A DNA stretch of 64,000 nucleotides from an uncultured Nitrosospira sp. (GTDB lineage Bacteria > Nitrospirota > Nitrospiria > Nitrospirales > Nitrospiraceae), in contig CAADGK010000016.1 in NCBI GenBank assembly GCA_900696515.1, positions 43,347 through 107,346 on the forward strand, in the 5' to 3' direction. This document shows positions 1-7,021 of this stretch, piece by piece. The first letter of the stretch is position 1; each line of letters starts with the position of its first letter. The translations under genes were made by a program, and so were the position numbers. Under the pieces are notes generated by a model. The model did not search any database. It was not told the DNA's origin and saw only the letters and a program-made list of their open reading frames with translations.

Positions 1-652
1 AATCAAACACCTCATTCCCCAATCCAAGGTTGGGCTTCAAGTTCGAAAACTCAAAGGTGGCGACATTTCCGCTGATCTCATAGAGAGACACGGTTCGAAT
101 GTAATACGTTTTGGGGAACACCTCAACGACGATCTTTTGGAGATTCTGCGTCGATTCATGTTCCTTGGCCTTGGGAATCAGGGTCAGCAGCGGCAAGCCG
201 GTCGCCCCTCGCTCCCGCCCCTTGGTCGGCTCAATCTCAAACGACTCATCCAATTTGGCCGCGCCTTGCAACAGTTCCAGCGGTGCTTTGGAGGCAGCCA
301 TGTGCGTGAGCTTCCCGACCAGCACCTGCTTGTGTTCGGGCACATACACTTTCACATCATCCTGATTCACATAGATCTGCTCGGTCGCGGGATCAAGATA
401 CTCCCATCTCAGTCGACCGGGTTTTTTGATGTAGACCTTGCCGGACGAGGTCACCGGCCGCTCAAACCCTTCGATCTTCGTCTTTTGTGAAAAGTCGGCC
501 TGGAGATCGGTCGTCTTCTCGTATCGCATTTGCAATTGTTTGACGACGTCGCGAACCTCCAGGATTGCCTTCTCGTCCTTCGATCCATCGGCTGCCAGGA
601 CCGGAAGGACGAAGATGACCGAGATCATTGCTGGCGCCCACCAACGTCTCAT
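1..652 (-). CDS. lolA: Outer-membrane lipoprotein carrier protein LolA (3' end beyond window)
   Basis: Periplasmic chaperone that carries lipoproteins from the inner to the outer membrane. The reading frame starts MRRWWAPAMISVIFVLPVLA, a signal peptide, and runs off the left edge, so about 217 codons are visible. Typical LolA features are seen: a stretch reading YEKTTDLQADFSQKT followed by GKVYIKKPGRLRWEY and later EQIYVNQDDVKVYVPEHKQV. The start codon overlaps the ftsK stop by 4 bp (ATGA), so the two genes are translationally coupled. The C-terminus cannot be judged. Confidence 0.9.
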   Translation of the reverse strand, partial: MRRWWAPAMISVIFVLPVLAADGSKDEKAILEVRDVVKQLQMRYEKTTDLQADFSQKTKIEGFERPVTSSGKVYIKKPGRLRWEYLDPATEQIYVNQDDVKVYVPEHKQVLVGKLTHMAASKAPLELLQGAAKLDESFEIEPTKGRERGATGLPLLTLIPKAKEHESTQNLQKIVVEVFPKTYYIRTVSLYEISGNVATFEFSNLKPNLGLGNEVFD

Positions 653-3069
653 GCTTCCGCCGCACCGACGGGGCCCCGTCGCCCAAGTACTTCCCGTCGC
701 CCATCACGTCCTGCCGCCCCCACGATTCCGTCCGACTCCATTTGCTCGATCATGCGCGCTGCCCGAGGGTAGCCGACTCGTAGCCGACGCTGGATCAACG
801 ATGCGGATGCCTGACCGCTCGACAGCACCAGTTCTTTCGCCTGCTCATACACTTCGTCCTTCGATTCCTCTTCTGCCGCTTCATCTAATTTAAGAGACTG
901 CAGCTCAGGATTATAAACCGGCAGAGCCTGTTTTTTCACAAACTCAACGACCGAACGGACATCATCATCCGAGACAAACGAGCCATGCAGACGGGCAAGC
1001 TTGCCGGTTCCGGAGGCCAGATAGAGCATATCGCCTCGGCCCAACAGCGCCTCAGCCCCATTGGCATCCAAAATAGTGCGTGAATCTGTCTTGGACGATA
1101 CTTGAAACGCGATCCGGGCCGGGAAGTTCGCCTTGATCAGACCGGTCAACACATCAACCGATGGGCGCTGCGTCGCCAGCACGAGATGAATCCCGGAGGC
1201 CCGCGCCATCTGAGCCAGGCGGGCGATTTTATCTTCTACGTCTTTGGGAGCGACCATCATGAGATCCGCCAACTCGTCGATCATGACGACGATAAAGGGG
1301 AGAGGTTCCGGTGGTGTCGGCTTCGGCTGCATGCACCCCCGCTCCCCTTCTGCAATCGCGGTCTCTCCGGCTGAAAGCCGCGCTTCATCGGAGAGAAACG
1401 TCATCGGACTTTCACTCTGTTCCCCCTGAATCGAGTCCTGCTCGGCGAAGGTCTCATGCAGGTCGGCGACCTTCCGATTATACGCGTCAATATTTCGCAC
1501 TCCGGCTTCCGCCAGAAGCTTATACCGCCGTTCCATCTCTGCCACCACCCAGCCCAATCCCCTCGCAGCGGATTTGGGATCCGTAATGACCGGCCTCAGG
1601 AGATGGGGAATGCCGTCGTATGACTGAAACTCCAGCATCTTCGGGTCGATCAAGAGCAGCTTCACTTCACTGGGCTTGGCGGAGAAGAGGATACTGAGCA
1701 ACATCGTATTCAAACTGACGCTCTTCCCGGCCCCCGTGGCGCCGGCCACCAAGAGATGCGGCATCGTCTTGAGATCCGCCGTAACCGGTGCACCGAAGAT
1801 GTCCTTCCCCAAGGCCATCGTCAAGCGCGAGCGGGCACGACGAAATGCGTCACTCATGATGACTTCTCTCAGCGAGACGGTTTCCCGCGAGCGATTCGGC
1901 ACCTCGATCCCTACCACCGATTTGCCCGGCAACGGCGCGACAATCCGTAAGCTGATCGCTTTCAGCGCCAAGGCGAGGTCATCGGCCAAATTCACGATCC
2001 GGGCCACTTTCGTTCCAGGAGCCGGCTCGAACTCATACATGGTCACGACCGGGCCAGGCCTCACCTCCGTCACCGTGCCGTCAATCCCGAAGCTTCTCAA
2101 CGCACGCGACAAGATCTCGGATTGCGCCTTCAACTCCTCATCCGACATTCGATCCAGGGGGCCGGAGGGATCGCTCAACATCTCCGGATCCGGAAGCCGG
2201 TAGTCTTCGGACTCTCTTGCCGATACCACCTCTTCCAAATCGGGTGGCTCTACGTCTCTGGACGAATTCGTGACACGAAAGGGCTGAATGATCGGAACGG
2301 GCAGTGCGGAGATCACCTCCGGCTCCTGATCCCTTCCCTCAACTGATTCGTCTTCATCACTGAGCGTGGCGGGTCTTGCAGACTTGCTCCGTACCCGTCG
2401 ATTGCTGACTGCCTTCTCCGCCTCCATTGAACGTTCGGGCATCAGGGCGATCGCTCCGTCACGGACCGCCGCCCACGATTGCGGAATGCGACGCACCGCC
2501 TCTCCCAAAGAGAGGGGCGCCGACAAGAGGAGCGACACCAGAAATCCCGCGATAATCACAATGTGCGCGCCGGTCCCTGCAAAAACCGTCCTGAGCCCTT
2601 CGGCAATCGTCTCGCCGACGACACCACCGGCTATCCCCTGCGCGATGATCCCGCTGGTCATCGTTGGAATGCCGTTCGCTTCAAGATGCAAAAATGCGCT
2701 AAAAAACACGACGGAGGCCAAGGAACTTCCGGCCGTCCGCAGCTCAAGACTCATCGGCACCTGAGAGAAGCAGCGAAGACCCCATCGCCCCAGCAGCAAC
2801 GGGCAGAGATAGGCCGCGCCGCCGATCCCATAAAAGAACCCACCGGCCAATAGAGCCCCAAACGATCCGATGAGATTGCGTGGCGGGTGCGCGACAGGAT
2901 CTCCACTGGCCACTACCGTCGCCTCTCCCGGCACAAAAGACAGGAGGCTCAGAAGCATGAGCAAGCTCAGCGCGATCAGGATCACACCGAAGACTTCCCG
3001 CTGAATATGAGAAGTGGAAGAAGCGGCCCGGCGGGTCTCGCCCCGCTTACCCGAGGTGGTCGCACCCAT
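649..3069 (-). CDS. ftsK: DNA translocase FtsK/SpoIIIE
   Basis: Hexameric ATPase that pumps DNA during chromosome segregation and division. 806 aa. The N-terminus carries about four membrane segments (roughly residues 25-190). A charged linker follows, then the motor domain with Walker A GATGAGKS near residue 440 and Walker B FIVVMIDELADLM. The C-terminal winged-helix gamma domain, which reads KOPS sites, is present (SLIQRRLRVGYPRAARMIEQM). Between Walker A and B there is an extra acidic segment (around EQDSIQGEQSESPMTFLSDE) that I do not expect in the family core. No clear Shine-Dalgarno precedes the ATG. Confidence 0.95.
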   Translation of the reverse strand: MGATTSGKRGETRRAASSTSHIQREVFGVILIALSLLMLLSLLSFVPGEATVVASGDPVAHPPRNLIGSFGALLAGGFFYGIGGAAYLCPLLLGRWGLRCFSQVPMSLELRTAGSSLASVVFFSAFLHLEANGIPTMTSGIIAQGIAGGVVGETIAEGLRTVFAGTGAHIVIIAGFLVSLLLSAPLSLGEAVRRIPQSWAAVRDGAIALMPERSMEAEKAVSNRRVRSKSARPATLSDEDESVEGRDQEPEVISALPVPIIQPFRVTNSSRDVEPPDLEEVVSARESEDYRLPDPEMLSDPSGPLDRMSDEELKAQSEILSRALRSFGIDGTVTEVRPGPVVTMYEFEPAPGTKVARIVNLADDLALALKAISLRIVAPLPGKSVVGIEVPNRSRETVSLREVIMSDAFRRARSRLTMALGKDIFGAPVTADLKTMPHLLVAGATGAGKSVSLNTMLLSILFSAKPSEVKLLLIDPKMLEFQSYDGIPHLLRPVITDPKSAARGLGWVVAEMERRYKLLAEAGVRNIDAYNRKVADLHETFAEQDSIQGEQSESPMTFLSDEARLSAGETAIAEGERGCMQPKPTPPEPLPFIVVMIDELADLMMVAPKDVEDKIARLAQMARASGIHLVLATQRPSVDVLTGLIKANFPARIAFQVSSKTDSRTILDANGAEALLGRGDMLYLASGTGKLARLHGSFVSDDDVRSVVEFVKKQALPVYNPELQSLKLDEAAEEESKDEVYEQAKELVLSSGQASASLIQRRLRVGYPRAARMIEQMESDGIVGAAGRDGRREVLGRRGPVGAAEA

Positions 3070-3253
3070 AAGAAATTTATGCTAGCACAGGGGGGAGGTC
3101 ATTTCAAACGAACATGCATCTCGGTCAGCCTGTCCGGAGTGCCTGTTCCGGCTCACCGGCCGACCCCTGGCCCTCGGTATGGCATCCTATTCCACCCGTC
3201 CAGGGCTTACGCTGCCGAGACACCCTCGCGGGGCGCGCGCGCCGCCCGGCGAA

Positions 3254-3448
3254 TTACGAGAGGGCTCGCAATTCGTAATCGACGCCACGCCGATGCAAGC
3301 CGATCAACGCGCGACGGCTGAGGTCATCGACCAGCGAGAAGACCTGATTCCAGGTCAGCTCGGGGCAACAGGCCAGAAGCTCTTCTAGCGGGATCCGTTG
3401 CCGTTCCTGAACAATGGCCAGTAGTCGTGTCGCCGATGATTGAGTCAT
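3254..3448 (-). CDS. Small protein, winged-helix-like, third gene of the phosphate-responsive operon
   Basis: 64 aa, starting MTQSSATRLLAIVQERQRIP. It has a strong ribosome binding site (AAGGAGGTGCACA before ATG). The alternating helix pattern (LLAIVQER, LEELLACC, WNQVFSLVDDLSRRALIGL) followed by a short beta-like tail resembles a small winged-helix fold, but I recognise no family. It starts 18 bp after the PsiE-family stop and is probably the last gene of the three-gene operon beginning at 4758. The stop codon lies in an imperfect 10-bp inverted repeat that lacks a T run. Confidence 0.7.
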   Translation of the reverse strand: MTQSSATRLLAIVQERQRIPLEELLACCPELTWNQVFSLVDDLSRRALIGLHRRGVDYELRALS

Positions 3449-3466
3449 TGTGCACCTCCTTGTATG

Positions 3467-3964
3467 TTAGAGATCAACAGGTCCCGTATCGTGAGGCCGT
3501 ATTCCCATTGTTGGGCTCCATCGCACAGCCATGACGCGAATGACACTGAGGATCACCAGAATGCCCAAGAGAGCCGTCAATGGGTGCCAGTCTCCTCCTT
3601 TGAACCATTGAGAGATCACTTCGGTCAGCATGACGACGAGAATCGTATCCACGATGAAGGTCACCTTGACACGCCCCTCCCGGAAGTACGTGACGGTGGT
3701 CTTGAAGACCTCGACGAGTGCCAATAACATGAGCGTGTTGACGATGACTTGGCGCAGAACAACTTCGGCGGAGTGATCGATAAAGAGCCGAACCTCCCAC
3801 AAGGTGTTCACCGCGCCGCCGGTCAGGGCAATCAGGAGCGTCAGCATCACCAGACTGAGTACTCCTTGCATGCCCTTGCTCCACAGCTCCACAAGATCGA
3901 GATGGGAAAGCCGTCGCCACAGAAGCCCTGCGTCAAACTGACGAACTATTTCGAGTGCTGACAT
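3467..3964 (-). CDS. Phosphate-starvation-inducible PsiE family membrane protein
   Basis: 165 aa integral membrane protein with four hydrophobic segments (near VLSLVMLTLLIALTGGAV, VIVNTLMLLALVEVF, FIVDTILVVMLTEVI and LLGILVILSVIRVMAV). Length and the conserved YFREGRVKVTFIVDT block fit the PsiE family, whose E. coli member is induced by phosphate starvation; its biochemical role is not known. Its ribosome binding site is TTAGGAG. It lies 77 bp downstream of a PstS-like gene that has a four-unit Pho box, so induction by low phosphate is likely. Confidence 0.85.
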   Translation of the reverse strand: MSALEIVRQFDAGLLWRRLSHLDLVELWSKGMQGVLSLVMLTLLIALTGGAVNTLWEVRLFIDHSAEVVLRQVIVNTLMLLALVEVFKTTVTYFREGRVKVTFIVDTILVVMLTEVISQWFKGGDWHPLTALLGILVILSVIRVMAVRWSPTMGIRPHDTGPVDL

Positions 3965-4041
3965 AGCGTCACTCCTAACTCTTCCGACTCAAGCCCCACC
4001 ATCTCCAAAACCGCAGGTGGCAGGAGGCCGGATAGATCGAG

Positions 4042-4758
4042 TCACCGTTGAGGGACAGACCGCCGGGATATGACCCGGCTGATTTCCTCAAAGGACAAGG
4101 GAACATAGCCCCGTTCAAGCGCCAACTCCTGACCTTGGCGGCTCAGTGCATAACGGATCAGCTCTGCTGATGCATGAGTAGGATTCGTTCGTTGAAGATT
4201 GACACTGTACAGGTAGACACTTCCCCGGAAGGGAGGGAAAACAGTCCTCTCGCTTCGCGCCACGAGTGCGGCAGGCATGTCGTCCACCGTTGCATTCACC
4301 CGTAACCGTGTTACGAGAGGTAGCCTGTATCCGGTCGAGTCGTCGTTCCGAACGGAAACGACTTGCGGATGATGCGCAACAGGCACGGCGATCGGTTTCT
4401 CTCCAAATTCAAGCAGCCAATTTCCGACCTCCGTTGGGGTCATGCGGCGAGACGTGGCCATCAAATCCGCTTCCTGTGCCAGAAGTCTTGTATGGCCGGC
4501 GCGGGAACGATCCGAGATCGTCACAATCCGCAGATCCGGATACTGGCGCATCAAATTGTCCGCCCAGGCCTGAACCAGCGGCTCCATCGCGTCACTCACT
4601 GAAATAGTCAGCCTCCCGGAGAGCGAATCCCGTGCGACGTAGGACGGAATATCAGCATCGATCCGTGGACCAACCTCGGCGTAACAGGCGGTGGAGAAGG
4701 TGATCGGCAGAATGCCGGCCACTAAACAGGCGGCACATCTCAGATAAGTAAGTCGCAT
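4042..4758 (-). CDS. PstS-like periplasmic substrate-binding protein
   Basis: 238 aa with an N-terminal signal peptide (MRLTYLRCAACLVAGILPIT, cleavage probably after CYA). The mature part matches the PBP-like/PstS fold: SLSGRLTISVSDAMEPLVQAW, then TRLLAQEADLMATSRRMTPTE, then an AVPVAHHPQVVSVRN block, and the C-terminal SAELIRYALSRQGQELALERGYVPL. It is shorter than the island's real PstS (335 aa) and is not followed by permease genes, so it may deliver to the distant PstCAB or act as a sensor. Ribosome binding site GAGGAGG. A Pho box lies upstream on the same strand. Confidence 0.8.
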   Translation of the reverse strand: MRLTYLRCAACLVAGILPITFSTACYAEVGPRIDADIPSYVARDSLSGRLTISVSDAMEPLVQAWADNLMRQYPDLRIVTISDRSRAGHTRLLAQEADLMATSRRMTPTEVGNWLLEFGEKPIAVPVAHHPQVVSVRNDDSTGYRLPLVTRLRVNATVDDMPAALVARSERTVFPPFRGSVYLYSVNLQRTNPTHASAELIRYALSRQGQELALERGYVPLSFEEISRVISRRSVPQR

Positions 4759-4779
4759 CAGAGCCTCCTCAATACGTCC

Positions 4780-4834
4780 TTACTACTCGCCAACCATTAC
4801 GCCGGGATGAGATGAGCATTACAGGCCGGTTAAC
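4780..4834 (-). promoter_or_regulatory. Pho box and -10 for the PstS-like/PsiE operon
   Basis: Minus-strand units at an exact 11-bp period: GTTAACC (4828-4834), TGTAATG (4817-4823), TCTCATC (4806-4812), CGTAATG (4795-4801). Nine bases later comes TAGTAA (4780-4785) as the -10. The layout equals that of the pstS promoter. PhoB boxes are built from 11-bp direct repeats; assignment to the PhoB-like protein here is inference. Confidence 0.75.
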
Positions 4835-4857
4835 TCTTCAGGAGGGGGACAAAGGAA

Positions 4858-4912
4858 TGTCACGCAGTATTAACCATTCAGTAATACGGTAGTGACGCGC
4901 GGCGGATAAATT
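4858..4912 (+). promoter_or_regulatory. Pho box and -10 for the 37-aa lipoprotein
   Basis: Plus-strand units TGTCACG (4858-4864), ATTAACC (4869-4875), AGTAATA (4880-4886), AGTGACG (4891-4897), all 11 bp apart. A 9-bp spacer follows, then TAAATT (4907-4912). It is divergent from the preceding box, and only about 24 bp separate the two sets of units. The next open frame downstream is the small lipoprotein at 5029. Confidence 0.75.
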
Positions 4913-5028
4913 CTCCCCATGAAAGCAGCTGCGTATCTCGGGATATCAGCATGGCGAACAGCTCCGCCCCTCTCGACGGAGCGGGAATGTGTCGGTGTCT
5001 TTGAACTCACAATACGGAGGGAAGGCAT

Positions 5029-5142
5029 ATGAATACTCGACTGCACGTAGGGCTCTCGCTTGTGAGGTCCCTCATGACCTGTGTGGCCATCATCGTGTTA
5101 AGCGCCTGCGGCCTGTTTATCCGACTCCGACCCACTCCGTAA
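5029..5142 (+). CDS. Very small lipoprotein, predicted phosphate-regulated
   Basis: 37 codons starting MNTRLHVGLS. A good ribosome binding site (CGGAGGGAAGGCAT before ATG) is present. The sequence has a hydrophobic stretch ending in lipobox L-S-A-C, so processing at Cys26 would leave a 12-residue lipid-anchored peptide with three arginines or more (CGLFIRLRPTP). The size recalls entericidin-type lipoproteins but no family can be assigned. The upstream Pho box suggests phosphate-starvation induction. Confidence 0.6.
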   Translation: MNTRLHVGLSLVRSLMTCVAIIVLSACGLFIRLRPTP

Positions 5143-5611
5143 CATGATCGACTGACCGGTACTGGCCCATGGCCCGAGACGATATCGGGTCAGGCAGGAC
5201 CCGGATCGCGAGCCTGATCCGTGCTTGCGATCTGAAGGAGGTTCTTCAGCCGATTGCCGTCGGCCCGTCTCCCCTGTACCGCCAGCCGACAATACTGCAG
5301 CGGCAGACACACTTCCGTTGGTCTCCAGACAAGATCCTCTCTCCACGCGAGCGCGGTCAGCCAGCGTCAAGAGGTCCGTGGATAAGCGGGATCACAGGGA
5401 AACATGCGCGGTGTGGTCGTGGACCAACGGTAATGCCGTTGTTGCAGCGCACATCATGAAGGAACCGACGATGAGGGCCCAGTTGCTGATCCGATTGCCG
5501 GAGACCGCTTCTACTTCCTGACGAGAGCCGGAGGGCAGATATGCCCGTTCCGACTCTCGTCCGACTCTCTCTATTCACGGTCGAATCTCCTCTTCCGATC
5601 AAACGCTTAAT
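5143..5611. other. Intergenic stretch with no supported feature
   Basis: About 470 bp between the small lipoprotein and a small membrane peptide gene. Open frames here are short, overlap each other on both strands and lack ribosome binding sites placed correctly before a start codon. I see nothing I can support. Confidence 0.5.
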
Positions 5612-5695
5612 CTACTCCCGCCCCACCGAAAAGACCGTATACGTGAGGCCCAAAATGGCACTCAACAGAACCGCCTCGATAATCCAAGTGATCAT
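5612..5695 (-). CDS. 27-aa single-span membrane peptide
   Basis: Reads MITWIIEAVLLSAILGLT then YTVFSVGRE. It is almost entirely one transmembrane helix with charges at the ends. The ribosome binding site is near perfect (AAGGAGGTGA, 9 bases before ATG); an in-frame ATG at 5701 is too close to that site. Size and form resemble accessory peptides of membrane complexes such as KdpF, but no partner gene is adjacent. A degenerate Pho-box-like array lies about 80 bp upstream. Confidence 0.55.
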   Translation of the reverse strand: MITWIIEAVLLSAILGLTYTVFSVGRE

Positions 5696-5775
5696 TACCA
5701 TTCACCTCCTTCCGAGTTGTGCACAATAGTGTGAAGGGCCTATGTCCTTGCCTCGTTCCTGCGAGACATGAGCGG

Positions 5776-5830
5776 AGTCTACTGGTGAGTTGTTTCCTTT
5801 TCGTTACGAACAAGCCAACTTTGTGTGAAT
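5776..5830 (-). promoter_or_regulatory. Degenerate Pho-box-like promoter of the 27-aa peptide
   Basis: Minus-strand units at 11-bp period: ATTCACA (5824-5830), GTTGGCT (5813-5819), CGTAACG (5802-5808), GGAAACA (5791-5797). Nine bases later is TAGACT (5776-5781). Only two units are close to the TGTAACA consensus, but period and spacer agree with the other seven sites. Confidence 0.4.
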
Positions 5831-6102
5831 GATGCGATCGCTGTACTACGTTGAACATGACCTACGAATCAACGACAGTCAGACGCAATCCTTGTCATGT
5901 GTGGCGGGCACCTCGTGGAGCAAATCGAAAGGGCCTCGAACGGAAGGCCGGCGTCGACACTTTATGTACAATCTTCATCCGGCAAGGCGCTGGTCACGTT
6001 TTGCTCCCAGCAACTGGGGAAGACGTCTTGTATGGAGAATGGCAGCGTGCAAATACCAGCAGCACTTCCGACCCATGGCGTTCTTGTTCTTTTCGAGCTG
6101 GC

Positions 6103-6324
6103 TTATTGCCGAGACCTCTCCCCTGCAGTTCCAGAGCCTGAGGTCCCAAAAGTCCGAGCATTGCCCGTTGTCCCCAGGAGATGGGCTGCCAATATGGCCC
6201 GCCCACCTGGCGGGCGGTTCACGGCAGGTTGCGGTTGCGAGAGTTGTCCGCGAAGACTATTGATCCCGAGCACGCGTAGAAGAGCAGAGGAGGCAAAACG
6301 CGTTAGGATGCTTGCGCGATGCAT
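6103..6324 (-). CDS. Doubtful small ORF with good ribosome binding site
   Basis: 73 codons beginning MHRASILTRFASSALLRVLG, preceded by AAAGGAG five bases before the ATG. The N-terminus could be a signal sequence. The rest is low-complexity and an overlapping frame is equally open, so this may be a decayed gene or chance. I recognise no family. It sits in an otherwise empty kilobase upstream of ppk. Confidence 0.25.
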   Translation of the reverse strand: MHRASILTRFASSALLRVLGINSLRGQLSQPQPAVNRPPGGRAILAAHLLGTTGNARTFGTSGSGTAGERSRQ

Positions 6325-6740
6325 AAGGACTCCTTTCCCCGGACAGCATGATTCACCAGTGAGACGGTATGCCCCTCGGCACATCCTCGATCATGCGTGC
6401 AGAGTGACGCCGAGGGGAAAGGATAGAAGCGCCATGTTACCGCGCGGTTGCGCTGCGGCAAATTTCACGTTAACTCAGATGGCAATCATGCGGATGCGGC
6501 CACGGATGGACTCAGACCAGATCACCAGTTCCTGCGCGACCATCGGTATTCCGGGCCAGCCGCTCAGTCGGCTACAGCCCATCATGTAAACTGACTCGAG
6601 CCATGTATAGACTTCGGATCAAACTTCTGCCTAAGCGGTGTTTCGTGGATGAATCAATATCACCCTTGAGAAACTCAGAAACGGCGCCGGGTTGGCTAGG
6701 GGAACGATCCAGGTACATTCAGGGCGCGACCAGAGGTGAA
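6325..6740. other. Intergenic stretch upstream of the ppk promoter
   Basis: No open frame with both a start signal and protein-like composition was found. A plus-strand frame that covers 6603-7025 runs straight through the ppk Pho box and is not believed to be a gene. Confidence 0.45.
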
Positions 6741-6795
6741 TGTTACAGATCCGTAACTGATCGGCAACAGTCTCGTGATCTGGATTGGGTATCAT
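6741..6795 (+). promoter_or_regulatory. Pho box and -10 for ppk
   Basis: Units TGTTACA (6741-6747), CGTAACT (6752-6758), GGCAACA (6763-6769), CGTGATC (6774-6780), exactly 11 bp apart. A 9-bp spacer is followed by TATCAT (6790-6795), the best -10 of the set. The ppk start lies about 220 bp downstream, leaving a long leader. Confidence 0.8.
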
Positions 6796-7021
6796 TCCTC
6801 GGTTTTTTATTTGATGAAGTGGAACGAAGTCTTCATGATAGCTATCGGCAGACTTTAGTGGATCGTGCTGCCAGCGATGCAGGTCATATTCGACCGGGGA
6901 ACACCCTGACAGCGTGTCGCAACATGATTGATGCTTCAGCCTATCTCCGTAGAGGGCCTGTCACACATTATCCGCTGGTATGGAATCCTGTGGGGAACTA
7001 CGTTAGTCGGGGAAAAGTACA

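Noticed and set aside
5897..6589. 230-codon plus-strand frame upstream of ppk
   Set aside because: No ribosome binding site, composition rich in Arg/Pro/Cys, overlapping frames equally open, and no motif.
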